In this document: in pieces, positions 48,452-57,375 of the stretch
Layout: each line of letters starts with the position of its first letter
Numbering within the stretch: the first letter of the stretch is position 1
From: VAYN01 sp964540905
GTDB lineage: Bacteria; Actinomycetota; Thermoleophilia; Solirubrobacterales; 70-9
Direction of reading: 5' to 3'
Length of the DNA: 64,000 nucleotides
Assembly (NCBI GenBank): GCA_964540905.1
Contig: CAZIOS010000006.1
Coordinates: 1 to 64,000, forward strand
Position numbers and translations under genes: made by a program
The notes under the pieces: model-generated
Told to the model about the DNA's origin: nothing
The model's input: the letters and a program-made list of their open reading frames with translations, nothing else
Databases searched by the model: none

Positions 48452-49779
48452 GCTCCGCGACCGTTGCGGCGCCGGCGGCACCGGCGCTCCTGCCGCCGGG
48501 ATTGCCGCCGGGGCCACGGCTGCCGAGCGCTCTGCAGGCGATCGGCTGGACGCGGCGGCCGCTGCCGTTCATGGAGCGCTGCCGTCGCCGCTACGGCGAC
48601 GCCTTCACCCTGCGCATCCTCCACTGGGGGACCTGGGTGCTGCTCTGCGACCCGGCCGACGTCAAAAAGGTCTTCACCGCCCGTGCCGGCGCCTTCGGCG
48701 TCGACGTCCCCAACCCGCTGCTGGGCCCGGTGCTGGGCCCGCGCTCGGTGATGCTGCTGGAGGAGCCCGAGCACATGACCCGGCGCAAGCTGATGCTGCC
48801 GCCGTTCCACGGCCGCGGGATCGAAGCCGACGCCGAGATGATGGCGGCGGTCGCCCGCGAGGAAATCGGCCGCTGGCCGGTCGGCGAGCCGTTCCCGCTC
48901 TGGCCGCGGATGCAGGCGATCACCCAGGAGGTCGTCGTCCGCGCCGTCTTCGGCGCCGACGCCGGCCCCCGCCTCGACGCCCTGCGCCAGCGGCTGCAGA
49001 AGCTGACCGAGTGGATGAGCAACCCCCGCCACATCACCCAGCTCGCCACCTTCGGGCCGCGCTGGCTGGTCCGCAGCCGCCCCTTCCGGGCGGCGATCGA
49101 GCCGGTCGAAGCGGCGGTGCTGGAGGAGGTGCGGCGGCGGCGTGAGGACCCCGAGGCCGCCGGCGACGTCGTCTCGATGCTGGCCCAGGCGCGCTACGAG
49201 GACGGCTCGCCGATGAGCGAACGCGACCTCCGCGACGAACTGATCACGCTGCTGACCGACGGCCCGACCTCCTCCTCGCTGGCCTGGTGCTTCGAGCGCC
49301 TGCTGCGCCACCCCGAAAAGCTCGAGCGCGCCCGCGAGGACGTCCGCGACGGCGACGGCGCCTACCTCGACGCGGTGGTGAAGGAGACGCTGCGGCTCTG
49401 CCCGCCGGTGCCGGTGGTGGTGCGGCGGCTGCTGGAGCCGATGGAGCTGGGCGGCCACCAGCTCCCCGCTGGCACCACCGTCGCCCCCTGCGTGCACCTG
49501 ATCCACCACGACCCGGAGATCTACCCGCAGCCGCGCAGCTTCGTCCCCGAGCGCTTCCTCGACAACCCCCCCGGCACCTACACCTGGATCCCCTTCGGCG
49601 GCGGCGTGCGCCGCTGCCTCGCCGCCAGCTACGCCGAAATGGAGATGAAGCGGGTCCTGCGCACGGTCCTCGGCGAGGTCGAGCTGTGGCCGGTCGAGCG
49701 CCGCTCGGAGCGGATGCGCAAGGGCGCGATCTCCTTCGGCCCGGACAAGAACAGCCTCGTGATCGCGCGGCCGTGCTAG
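48448..49779 (+). CDS. Cytochrome P450 with atypical I-helix
   Basis: A 443-residue bacterial P450. The ExxR motif is VVKETLRLCPPVP, and heme binding is at WIPFGGGVRRCLAASYAEME with Cys near residue 388. The I-helix, normally AGxET, reads LITLLTDGPTSSSLAW, so the usual Glu/Asp of the acid-alcohol pair is Pro. Such P450s often do not perform ordinary hydroxylation. The N-terminal Pro-rich segment (LLPPGLPPGPRLPS) is typical of soluble bacterial forms. Possible substrate is an aminophenyl intermediate of the cluster. The start is ATG 48448; the stop overlaps the monooxygenase start by 7 bases. Confidence 0.88.
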   Translation: MSSATVAAPAAPALLPPGLPPGPRLPSALQAIGWTRRPLPFMERCRRRYGDAFTLRILHWGTWVLLCDPADVKKVFTARAGAFGVDVPNPLLGPVLGPRSVMLLEEPEHMTRRKLMLPPFHGRGIEADAEMMAAVAREEIGRWPVGEPFPLWPRMQAITQEVVVRAVFGADAGPRLDALRQRLQKLTEWMSNPRHITQLATFGPRWLVRSRPFRAAIEPVEAAVLEEVRRRREDPEAAGDVVSMLAQARYEDGSPMSERDLRDELITLLTDGPTSSSLAWCFERLLRHPEKLERAREDVRDGDGAYLDAVVKETLRLCPPVPVVVRRLLEPMELGGHQLPAGTTVAPCVHLIHHDPEIYPQPRSFVPERFLDNPPGTYTWIPFGGGVRRCLAASYAEMEMKRVLRTVLGEVELWPVERRSERMRKGAISFGPDKNSLVIARPC

Positions 49780-51101
49780 CCGAGACCGACCTCCTCGTCG
49801 TCGGCGCCGGCGCCAAGGCGGCCGCGATCGCGGCCAAGGTCCACGCCTTCAACCGGCTCGGCCACGGCCCGATCTCGCTGAAGATCGTCGAGGGGACCGA
49901 GCCCGCCGCCTCCTGGCTCGGCCGCAACGGCATGACCTCGGGCGAGGAGCCGCTGGCGGTCACCCCGATCAAGGACATCGGCTTCCCCTACCAGAGCTTC
50001 CGCGAGTTCGGCGACGCCGGCGGCGCGATCGATGCCGCGGCGATGGCCTTCTCCTGGCAGCAGTACATGGTCCACCGCCGCCGCTACGCGCGCTGGGTCG
50101 ACGCCGGCTCGCCCTCGGTCCGCCACCGCGACTACGGCGAGTACCTGGTCTGGGTGCTCTCGCGGGCGACCGAGGGAGTCGGCCAGGTCGAGGGCCGGGT
50201 GACGCGGATCGGGCTCGACGGCGAGCGGCGCTGGCTGGTCGAGGTCGAGGAAGCCGCGGGGACCTCCAGCCACCGCGCCGGCGCCCTCGTCCTCACCGGC
50301 CCCGGCGTCCACCGCTCGTTCCCGCACGAGCCCGAGATCGCCGCCCGGGTCTTCCACTGCGACAGCCGGCGCGAGGAGTTCGCGCAGCTGCCGGAGGAGC
50401 GGCAGTGCGACGTCGCCGTGGTCGGCGGCGGCGAGAGCGCGCTCAGCTGCGTGATGTTCCTGCGCGGCCTGCGGCCGCGCTCGCGCTTCACGATCTACAC
50501 GCCGCTGCTGCCGCTGAGCCGTGGCGAGAGCTTCCTCGAGAACCGCGTCTTCTCCAACCCCGACGAGGTCGAGTGGAGCGCCCTCGACCAGCAGACCCGG
50601 CGCGACTTCGTCAAGCACAGCGACCGCGGCGTCTTCGACCCGCCGAGCCTGGCGGCGATCGCCTACGACGACCGCTGCCGCTTCGTCACCGGCCGCGTCA
50701 CCGACGTCGGCGCCGCCGCCGGCGGCGAGGGGGTGCGGCTGCACTACCGTGCGCCCGAGGGGGCGGTCCAGCGCCAGCACGAGTACGTCGTCAACTGCAC
50801 CGGCTTCGATCTGCTGGCGCAGCTGCGCGACCTCTTCCCAGCCGAGCTGCGGGCCGAGATCGAGCACCGCGTCGGCGGCCTCTGGGAGCGCTCGGCCGGG
50901 GCCGAGGTGCCGATCGGGCGGGCGCTGGAGCTGCGCGGCATGAGCCCGCGCCTGCAGATCCCCGGGCTCGCCGGCCTCAGCCAGGGGCCCGGCTTCGCCA
51001 ACCTCGGTGCCCTCGGCCTGCTTTCCAACCGGGTCCTGCAGCCACTTGTGCGGGAGAAGACAGAGGCGGTTCAACCACAACAGGAGGGGATGCTGACGTG
51101 A
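49773..51101 (+). CDS. SidA/CreE-type flavin N-monooxygenase
   Basis: A 442-residue flavoprotein with an FAD loop LLVVGAGAKAAAIAAKVHAF at the N-terminus. ASWLGRNGMTSGEEPLAVTP and a second nucleotide loop (CDVAVVGGGESALSCVMFL) for NADPH follow. The C-terminal VVNCTGFDLLAQLRDLFPAE ends in the ATG/NCTG consensus. The layout matches the SidA/IucD/PvdA and CreE/FzmM families, which oxidise amino groups to hydroxylamines or further. In the cluster it should oxidise an amine to N-hydroxy or nitroso. The start is GTG 49773, overlapping the P450 stop. It overlaps the quinoprotein gene by 4 bases. Confidence 0.8.
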   Translation: MLAETDLLVVGAGAKAAAIAAKVHAFNRLGHGPISLKIVEGTEPAASWLGRNGMTSGEEPLAVTPIKDIGFPYQSFREFGDAGGAIDAAAMAFSWQQYMVHRRRYARWVDAGSPSVRHRDYGEYLVWVLSRATEGVGQVEGRVTRIGLDGERRWLVEVEEAAGTSSHRAGALVLTGPGVHRSFPHEPEIAARVFHCDSRREEFAQLPEERQCDVAVVGGGESALSCVMFLRGLRPRSRFTIYTPLLPLSRGESFLENRVFSNPDEVEWSALDQQTRRDFVKHSDRGVFDPPSLAAIAYDDRCRFVTGRVTDVGAAAGGEGVRLHYRAPEGAVQRQHEYVVNCTGFDLLAQLRDLFPAELRAEIEHRVGGLWERSAGAEVPIGRALELRGMSPRLQIPGLAGLSQGPGFANLGALGLLSNRVLQPLVREKTEAVQPQQEGMLT

Positions 51102-52660
51102 GTCCAGAGAGAGTGGGGAAGGGGGGCCGGGCCGTCCTCGGCGGCGTCTTGGTTGCCGTTGCGCTCGGCATCGCACTGCTGGCAGGGGGCTGCGGCTCGT
51201 CCTCGTCGAGCGACGTGCGGGTCGGCGGCAGCGCCTACCCGGGCATCGACACCGCGAACACCCGCCACGCCAGCGGCGCGATCGACAGCGCCAACGCCGC
51301 CGGGCTCGAAGTCGCCTGGACGCTGCCGCTGACGGCGAAAAGCTCCTACGGCTCCTACGCCTCGACGCCGGTGATCAGCAAGGGCGTGGTCTACGCGCAG
51401 GACCTCGAGTCCAACGTCCAGGCGATCGACCTCGAAAGCGGCGACGTGCTCTGGGAAAAGAGCTACCACCAGCCCGATCAGGGGCCGAACGGGCTCACCG
51501 TCGCCGCCGGCCGCGTCTACGGCGCGACCTCGGACGCGGCCTTCGCGCTCGATCAGAAGACCGGCAAGCAGATCTGGTCGACGCCGTTGCTGCGGCGCCC
51601 GAGCGAAGGCATCGACATGGCGCCCGGCTACCACGACGGCCTCGTCTACGTCTCGACCGAGCCCGGCAACGTCAACGGCGGCTACAACGCCGGCAGCGTC
51701 GGCATCCTCTGGGCGCTCGACGCCAAGACCGGCAAGAAAGCCTGGCACTTCAACACCGTGCCCGACGACCTCTGGTCGAAGCAGAACGGGCAGCTCAACT
51801 CCGGCGGCGGCCTCTGGTACGCGCCCTCCTTCGACGGCAAGGGGAACATGTACTTCGGCACCGGCAACCCGGCGCCGTTCCCCGGCACCGCCAAGTTCCC
51901 CTGGGGATCGAGCCGGCCCGGCCCGGACCTCTACACCGACTCGGTGGTCAAGCTCGACGCCAAGACCGGCAAGCTCGAGTGGTACTACCAGCAGACGCCG
52001 CACGACATCTACGACTGGGACATGCAGAACCCGCCGGTCCTGGTCAAGGCCGGCGGCCGCGAACTGGCGATCGGCTCCGGCAAGGTCGGCGTCGTCGTCG
52101 CCCTCGACGCCAAAAGCGGCAAGGTCGTCTGGAAGCGCTCGGTCGGTATCCACAACGGCCACGACAACGACGACCTCTACGCGATGCGCGGCGAATACTC
52201 GAAGCTGCACGAAAGCGCCACCGCGACCGTCTTCCCGGGCCTGCTGGGCGGCGTGATCGCGCCGATCGCGACCGACGGCAAGACCCTCTTCGTCCCGGTC
52301 GTCAACCACTCGGTGACGATCGACTCGCAGACCAGCCCGAGCGAATCGCAATCGCTGACCGGCGAACTGGTGGCCCTCGACGTGGCCAGCGGCAAGGTCG
52401 AGTGGAGCAAAAAATTCTCCTCCGCGGCCTTCGGCGCGCCGACGGTGATCAACGACCTCGTCTTCATGGCCACCTTCGACGGCACCCTGCACGCCTTCAG
52501 CGCCAGGACCGGCGGCGAAGTCTGGCAGGCGTCGCTGCCGGCGGGCTCGAACTCCGGCCTGGCGGTGGACGGCGACAGCGTCGTCGTCCCGGCCGGCATC
52601 CCCACCGTCGAAGGCCAGACCCCGGAACTGGTCGCCTACGAAATCGAAGGCAAGGAATAG
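51098..52660 (+). CDS. PQQ-binding-like quinoprotein lipoprotein
   Basis: A 520-residue lipoprotein (lipobox IALLAGGC) with the repeated propeller blades A-x-D-x-x-T/S-G-K-x-x-W. Examples are VQAIDLESGDVLWEKSYH, AFALDQKTGKQIWSTP, ALDAKTGKKAWHFN, VKLDAKTGKLEWYYQ and VALDVASGKVEWSKK. YNAGSVGILWALD, GNMYFGTGNPAP and HDIYDWDMQNPP resemble quinoprotein alcohol dehydrogenases. It starts at GTG 51098, overlapping the monooxygenase stop, so it is translated with the cluster although exported. A role in periplasm-side oxidation of the product, or as a carrier, is inference. A paralogue lies at 24987-26219. Confidence 0.82.
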   Translation: MSPERVGKGGRAVLGGVLVAVALGIALLAGGCGSSSSSDVRVGGSAYPGIDTANTRHASGAIDSANAAGLEVAWTLPLTAKSSYGSYASTPVISKGVVYAQDLESNVQAIDLESGDVLWEKSYHQPDQGPNGLTVAAGRVYGATSDAAFALDQKTGKQIWSTPLLRRPSEGIDMAPGYHDGLVYVSTEPGNVNGGYNAGSVGILWALDAKTGKKAWHFNTVPDDLWSKQNGQLNSGGGLWYAPSFDGKGNMYFGTGNPAPFPGTAKFPWGSSRPGPDLYTDSVVKLDAKTGKLEWYYQQTPHDIYDWDMQNPPVLVKAGGRELAIGSGKVGVVVALDAKSGKVVWKRSVGIHNGHDNDDLYAMRGEYSKLHESATATVFPGLLGGVIAPIATDGKTLFVPVVNHSVTIDSQTSPSESQSLTGELVALDVASGKVEWSKKFSSAAFGAPTVINDLVFMATFDGTLHAFSARTGGEVWQASLPAGSNSGLAVDGDSVVVPAGIPTVEGQTPELVAYEIEGKE

Positions 52661-52701
52661 AGCTGGATCGGCGGGGCCGGGAGCGGGTAGCTTGAGCGAG
52701 G

Positions 52702-53181
52702 ATGGCCGCCAAGCACAGCGCCGGGATCCTGCTCTACCGCCGCACCGCCGGTGAGCCGGAATTTCTCCTCGTCCACCCCGGCGGGCCCTTCTGGGCCCGC
52801 CGCGACGAGGGCGCCTGGACGATCCCCAAGGGCGGCGGCGAGGATGACGAGGACCCGCGCGACTGCGCTCTGCGCGAGCTCGGCGAGGAGCTCGGCGACG
52901 CTGCCCCGGCGCTCGACCGCGGCGACCTGATCGAGCTCGGCGCGGTGCGCCAGAAAGCCGGCAAGGTCGTCGACGCCTGGGCCGCCGAGGCCGATTTCGA
53001 TCCGGCCCGGCTCGACAGCAACACCTTCGCGGTCGAGTGGCCGCCGCGCAGCGGCGTCGAGAGCGAGTTCCCCGAGGTCGACCGGGCCGAGTGGTTCGAG
53101 CCGGCCCTGGCCCGGCGCAAGATCCTGCCGGCGCAGGAGCCGTTGCTCGACCGCCTGCTCGCCCACCTGGGAAGATCGTGA
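52702..53181 (+). CDS. NUDIX hydrolase
   Basis: A 159-residue NUDIX protein: HSAGILLYRRTAGEPEFLLV near the N-terminus and the NUDIX box GGGEDDEDPRDCALRELGEE with L and G following (GX5EX7REUXEEXG, intact). It has a C-terminal PEVDRAEWFEPALARRKILP typical of the DUF-like ADP-sugar/dNTP group. The likely substrate is a nucleoside diphosphate derivative. It lies 41 bp downstream of the quinoprotein gene, so it may or may not belong to that transcript. It overlaps the RDD gene. Confidence 0.85.
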   Translation: MAAKHSAGILLYRRTAGEPEFLLVHPGGPFWARRDEGAWTIPKGGGEDDEDPRDCALRELGEELGDAAPALDRGDLIELGAVRQKAGKVVDAWAAEADFDPARLDSNTFAVEWPPRSGVESEFPEVDRAEWFEPALARRKILPAQEPLLDRLLAHLGRS

Positions 53182-54227
53182 GCATGGAGGGGTCAGTCGA
53201 CCCGGGTCAGAACGGCCATCTGCCGCTTTCGGCGCGGCTGCTCGGCGTCGGCGTGCGGGGCGCCCGCACGGTCGGCAAGGCGACGGGGATCGACCGCGCG
53301 GTCGAAGTCGCCGCCGAGGAGGCGATCGTCACCGCGCTGGAGAGCGAGGCGGTCGAGCGGGCGATGGCGCGGGTGGTGCGGGGACCGCTGGTCGAAGAGG
53401 CGGTCCAGGGGGCGCTGGAGAGCGACGCGGTCAAGCGGGCGCTGCTGGAGGCGATGGACAGCGAGCTGGTCGACGAGGTCTGGCGGCGGCTGCTGGCCAG
53501 CGACCAGGCCCAGCAGCTGGTCGAGCGGATCGCCGAGGCGCCGGAGGTGCGGGCGGCGATCAGCGCTCAGGGCGTGGGCCTGCTCGAGGACATCGGCCGC
53601 ACGATCGGCAAGCTCTGCCGCCGCCTCGACGACAGCTTCGAGCGGCTCGTGCGGCGGCTCTGCTTCCGCCGCCGTCGCGAGGTCCCCAGCGAGCACGCCG
53701 GCGCCGTCAGCCGCCTGCTGGCGCTCGCCCTCGACGGCCTCTTCGTCAACCTCAGCTTCTCCGCCCTGGCGGCGATCGTCGCCCTGATCGGCTCCGCCCT
53801 CGGCGGCAACGGCCACGGGCTCTCGGGCCTCGCGCTGGCGCTCGGCGCCGGCGTCTGGAGCGGCCTCGGCGCCCTCTACCTGCTCGGCTTCTGGTCGCTG
53901 GCGGGGCAGACGCCGGGGATGCGTTTCGTCGGGATCGAGCTCAGCGAGCACCGGATCCCGCTGCGCCGCGCGTTGAAGCGGCTGCTCGGCCTCGGCCTCT
54001 CGGTGGTGACGCTCGGGATCGGCTTCCTCGGCGTCGTCTTCGGCGCCGAACGGCGCGGCTGGGACGACCGCCTCAGCGCCACCGCGGTCGTCTACGACGA
54101 GAACCGGCCCGAGCCGGCGCCCTGGTCGTCGCGGCCGCCGCTGGCGACGCCGGCCGAGCCGGCGCCACCAGCGGCCTCAACGGTCGCTCAGGAGGCGACG
54201 CCCTCGGGGCCCTCGGCCAGCTTGTAG
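53178..54227 (+). CDS. RDD-family membrane protein
   Basis: A protein of about 349 residues. The N-terminal 170 residues are helical and charged with repeats of EAVERAMARVVRGPLVEEAV type. A C-terminal RDD domain has AVSRLLALALDGLFVNLSFS, four hydrophobic segments, and QTPGMRFVGIELSEHRIPLR (R-D-type signatures) plus a cytosolic Pro-rich tail. RDD proteins have unclear roles in transport. The start is GTG 53178, overlapping the NUDIX stop, or ATG 53184. The 3' end overlaps the convergent DUF7144 gene by 40 bp. Confidence 0.8.
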   Translation: MSMEGSVDPGQNGHLPLSARLLGVGVRGARTVGKATGIDRAVEVAAEEAIVTALESEAVERAMARVVRGPLVEEAVQGALESDAVKRALLEAMDSELVDEVWRRLLASDQAQQLVERIAEAPEVRAAISAQGVGLLEDIGRTIGKLCRRLDDSFERLVRRLCFRRRREVPSEHAGAVSRLLALALDGLFVNLSFSALAAIVALIGSALGGNGHGLSGLALALGAGVWSGLGALYLLGFWSLAGQTPGMRFVGIELSEHRIPLRRALKRLLGLGLSVVTLGIGFLGVVFGAERRGWDDRLSATAVVYDENRPEPAPWSSRPPLATPAEPAPPAASTVAQEATPSGPSASL

Positions 54228-54571
54228 ATGATGATCAGCGAGAGGGCGAAGATCGCCAGCGACCAGAACGGATAGGCCGGCAGCGAGAGCAGCGCCGCGA
54301 TCGAGTTCAGCGCGGCGATGAAGATGCCGAACCAGCGGCCGAATTCGCCGCCGGCGAACAGCGAGAAGGCAGCGACCAGCTCGAGCACCCCGACGATCAG
54401 GCTGATCCAGCCCCAGGTGTGGAGGCCGCTGAGGATGTAGGTGGCGTTTTCGGTGAAGAACTTCGAGTCGCCGATTGCGGCGATCCCGTAGATGATGTTG
54501 AGCACTCCCGCGACCAGCAGCAGGATCCCGGCGAACACCCACCAGCCGCTGAGCGTCGTTCCCTGGTTCAT
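54188..54571 (-). CDS. DUF7144-family membrane protein
   Basis: A 127-residue four-helix membrane protein: LSGWWVFAGILLLVAGVLNI, IYGIAAIGDSKFFTENATYI, WGWISLIVGVLELVAAFSLF and NSIAALLSLPAYPFWSLAIF. This matches the actinobacterial DUF7144 pattern (GWW.FAG.LLL.AG..N...G). No function is known. The start is ATG 54571 with GAAAGGGTTACTG upstream. It is convergent with the RDD gene. Confidence 0.78.
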   Translation of the reverse strand: MNQGTTLSGWWVFAGILLLVAGVLNIIYGIAAIGDSKFFTENATYILSGLHTWGWISLIVGVLELVAAFSLFAGGEFGRWFGIFIAALNSIAALLSLPAYPFWSLAIFALSLIIIYKLAEGPEGVAS

Positions 54572-54654
54572 CAGTAACCCTTTCCTTGCGTTGGACGGAG
54601 TCCCTACGCGAGCAAGATAAGCGACGCCGGAGACGGCCGCAAAGGGATTCCTGT

Positions 54655-55149
54655 CTAAACGAGCTTGAGCACCTTGAAGCTGCGCTCGCCGCGCGGCGTC
54701 TCGACCTCGACGGTGGCGCCGACGCTGGCGTCCATCAGGGCGCGGCCGATCGGCGACTCGGCCGAGAGCCGGCCCTCGGCGAGGTTGGCCTCGGTCGAGC
54801 CGACCAGGGTCCAGACGTTGGTCTCGCCCCTGGCCTCGTCGAGCACTTCGGCGCTGCGGCCGAAGCGGAAGCGGTCGGCGGGGGCGTCGGCGTCGACCTC
54901 GACCACGACCGCGTTGCGGAGCCGTTCCTGCAGCCGCTTGATCCGGGTCTCCATGTGCGCCTGGTCCTCTTTGGCGACGTGATACTCGGCGTTCTCCTTG
55001 AGGTCGCCCTCGTCGCGCGCGACTTTGATCCGCGCCGCCATCTGCTGGCGCGCGGGGCCTTCGAGATGCTCGAGCTCGGCCCGCAGCTCCGCGATCCCCT
55101 CGGCGGTGATCGGCTCGCCACCTTGCTGCTCGGCTGCGCTCATCGGCAT
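54655..55149 (-). CDS. greA: Transcription elongation factor GreA
   Basis: A protein of about 164 residues with the GreA/GreB architecture. The N-terminal coiled-coil reads ITAEGIAELRAELEHLEGPA, RIKVARDEGDLKENAEYHVA and KEDQAHMETRIKRLQERLRN with the DLKENAEYH tip acidic residues. The C-terminal FKBP-like domain has VTL-V-GSTEANLAEGRLSAESP, PIGRALMDASVGATVEV and the final KVLKLV. It stimulates transcript cleavage by stalled RNA polymerase. I used ATG 55149; ATG 55143 is just downstream and also possible. It is divergent from the protease gene by 44 bp. Confidence 0.93.
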   Translation of the reverse strand: MPMSAAEQQGGEPITAEGIAELRAELEHLEGPARQQMAARIKVARDEGDLKENAEYHVAKEDQAHMETRIKRLQERLRNAVVVEVDADAPADRFRFGRSAEVLDEARGETNVWTLVGSTEANLAEGRLSAESPIGRALMDASVGATVEVETPRGERSFKVLKLV

Positions 55150-55193
55150 CAGCCTGTCAGAAACGCTTGCCGAGTGTGGGACCATTGCCGGCG

Positions 55194-56051
55194 ATGAGGG
55201 TTGCGAGAGCACTGTCGGCTTGCCTGGCGCTGGCACTTGTTGCACTGGCGCCGCCGGCACTGGCGGCTTCGCGCCAGCTGGCGCCGCCGCCGCGCGGCTT
55301 CTGGACCCCGACCCGGATCCGGCGGGCGCTCACCAACGACTCGCTGGAACACACGCCCGTCGCGCCGGAAGCCGACAGCAGCAGTCTGCGGGTGCTCGAA
55401 GCGGCGGCGCCGGAAGATCGCACCAACGGCCGCGTCTTCGGGGTCGACCCGCGCGAAGGCCCCTACTCGTGCTCGGGCACCTCGCTGCAGACGCCGAGCG
55501 GCTCGATCGTCCTCACCGCCGGCCACTGCGTGATCGAGGACGGCCGCTGGGGCGAACAGCTCGTCTTCGTCCCCGCCTTCGACCACGAACTGCACCCCTT
55601 CGGCATCTTCCGCGCCAGCGAAGCCTTCACCACCCGGGCCTGGGAACGGTTCGGCAACTCCGACTTCGACGTCGCCGCGCTGCTGGTCGAACCGGGCCCG
55701 CTTGGCACCCTCGCCGAAACCGTCGGCGCCAAGGGCTGGACCAGCAACCGCTCGCGCTTCTCGCCGCTGCAGATCTTCGGCTACCCCGCCGCCGCGCTCG
55801 GCGGCGAAGAATTGCGCTCCTGCCTCAGCCACGGGCTCGGCAGCGACGAGCTGACCGACGGGCTGCCGGGGCCACCGACGATGCCGGCCCGCTGCGACAT
55901 GGCCGGCGGCTCCAGCGGCGGCGCCTGGCTGACCGAAGGCGGGGCGCTGATCGACGGCGTCACCAGCTACGGCTACAGCGGCAACCGCGACCGCCTCTAC
56001 TCCCCCTACTTCGGCACCGGCATCGACCACTTCCTCAGCCGCCTGCCCTGA
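55194..56051 (+). CDS. Secreted trypsin-like serine protease
   Basis: A 285-residue exported S1 protease. A signal peptide (MRVARALSACLALALVALAP, cleavage near ALAASR) and a pro-region precede the catalytic domain. GRVFGVDPREGPYSCSGTSL leads to the His of IVLTAGHCVI, the Asp of GNSDFDVAALLV, and the Ser of CDMAGGSSGGAWL. All three catalytic residues are in place. A cysteine pair near the His (SCSGT and GHC) may form a disulphide. It likely acts outside the cell on unknown proteins. The start is ATG 55194. It is convergent with the phosphate operon at 56065. Confidence 0.85.
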   Translation: MRVARALSACLALALVALAPPALAASRQLAPPPRGFWTPTRIRRALTNDSLEHTPVAPEADSSSLRVLEAAAPEDRTNGRVFGVDPREGPYSCSGTSLQTPSGSIVLTAGHCVIEDGRWGEQLVFVPAFDHELHPFGIFRASEAFTTRAWERFGNSDFDVAALLVEPGPLGTLAETVGAKGWTSNRSRFSPLQIFGYPAAALGGEELRSCLSHGLGSDELTDGLPGPPTMPARCDMAGGSSGGAWLTEGGALIDGVTSYGYSGNRDRLYSPYFGTGIDHFLSRLP

Positions 56052-56064
56052 ACGGGGCCGGCGC

Positions 56065-57375
56065 TCAGTCGCCGCCGTTTTCTTCGCCGGCGCCGAGCAG
56101 GGCCGGGGCGAAGGTCTTCACCTTCTTGCCGCCGGCGCCTTCGAGCAGGTTGAGGCCGAACAGTTCCTCGCTCGAGCGCAGCAGCGAGTAGGGGTTGTAG
56201 GCGACGGCGTCGGTGGCGCCCGGGGTGACGAAGGGGGAGACCAGCAGCGCCCCCGTCCTCAGCGGGTTGGCGGGCGCGGTCGCGCCGGCGGCGGGCGGGT
56301 TGACGGCGCCGAAGCTGACGATCAGCAGCCCGTCCTTCTTGTAGGCGGGGGAGGCGAGGATCTTCGGCACCCAGGTCGAGAGGAAGGCGTCGGCGGCGGC
56401 CGCGCCTTCGGGCGTGCCGGCGGCGCACTGGCCGCTGACCCCGGAGTTGCAGAGGCCGGGTGAGATGTAGGAGTAGTTGGGCGTCGATTCGGCCTTCTTC
56501 AGGTCCTTTTCCAGTTCCGTCAGCGGCACGTCGTCGGCGGCGCAGTCGCCGAGGTCGAGCAGCGAGTGGAAGTAGGCGAAGGGGTTGAGGCGGACCGCGT
56601 AGCCGCCGCCGGTTTCCGCCGGGGCGCCGGGCTGGGGGTAGACGCAGTTGGCGGGCTTGCCCGTTTCCGGGTCGGCCATGCCTTCCATGTAGGCGCGCCA
56701 TTTGAACTGGGCGATGTCGAGCTGGTCGGCGAAGGTCAGGGCTTCGGCGGGATAGACGCAGGAGCCGTAGTCGGGGCAGTCTTCCTTGGTCTTGGCGTTT
56801 GGCGCCTGGCCGCCGATCGCCGCCAGCGAGTTCGGCAGCGTCGCCGCGTCGAGCAGCGAGTAACCGCTCAGCAGGTCGCCTTTGGGGCGCAGCGTGCTCG
56901 CCAGGTAGGGCATCTGCGTGGTGGCGCCGAAGGCGGCTTCGTAGCCGGAGCTGGTCAGCGAGATGAGGAAGACGTGCTTGATCCTGCCGGCTTCCGGTTT
57001 CGGTTCTTCGGGGGCGCTGGGCAGCATTTCTTCCGGCTGGGGGGTCGGGGCCGCTTCCGGCGCCGCCGCCGGCGCCGGCACGAATTCTTCGGCCGCACCG
57101 GAGGGCGCCGGCGCCGCCGCGCTCGGCGCCGAGTGCGCTGGAGATTCGCTCGGACCCGGGGCCGGTTCGAGGGCGGGAGCGCTGGCCGCCGGGCTGCGGT
57201 CGGCGGCGAGGCTGCGGCCGAGCAGGGCGGCGAGCGGGCCGCTGCCGCCGGAGTCGGTCATCGCCGCGGCGACGATCGCCGAGGTGGCGACCAGCGAGGA
57301 GGCGACGAGCAGGCCGAAGCGTTTGCCGGTCAGCGTCGCCGCGGCGGCGATCGCGCGCTGGATCATGCCCTTCAT
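56065..57375 (-). CDS. PF04185-type phosphoesterase homologue, probably inactive
   Basis: A 436-residue membrane-anchored protein with an N-terminal helix (GLLVASSLVATSAIVAAAM), then a long Ala/Pro linker. A domain follows that tracks the PF04185 (phospholipase C/acid phosphatase) fold: IKHVFLISLTSSGYEAAFGA, PYLASTLRPKGDLLSGY, LPNSLAAIGGQ, FADQLDIAQFKWRAYMEGM, LNPFAYFHSLL, YSYISPGLCNSGVSGQC, KILASPAYKKDGLLIVSFG and YSLLRSSEELFGL. The metal-binding Glu-Asn of the first motif and the Asp-Glu of the usual T-W-D-E motif are absent. It is the last gene of the pst operon, so it may sense or bind phosphate esters rather than cleave them. Confidence 0.7.
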   Translation of the reverse strand: MKGMIQRAIAAAATLTGKRFGLLVASSLVATSAIVAAAMTDSGGSGPLAALLGRSLAADRSPAASAPALEPAPGPSESPAHSAPSAAAPAPSGAAEEFVPAPAAAPEAAPTPQPEEMLPSAPEEPKPEAGRIKHVFLISLTSSGYEAAFGATTQMPYLASTLRPKGDLLSGYSLLDAATLPNSLAAIGGQAPNAKTKEDCPDYGSCVYPAEALTFADQLDIAQFKWRAYMEGMADPETGKPANCVYPQPGAPAETGGGYAVRLNPFAYFHSLLDLGDCAADDVPLTELEKDLKKAESTPNYSYISPGLCNSGVSGQCAAGTPEGAAAADAFLSTWVPKILASPAYKKDGLLIVSFGAVNPPAAGATAPANPLRTGALLVSPFVTPGATDAVAYNPYSLLRSSEELFGLNLLEGAGGKKVKTFAPALLGAGEENGGD

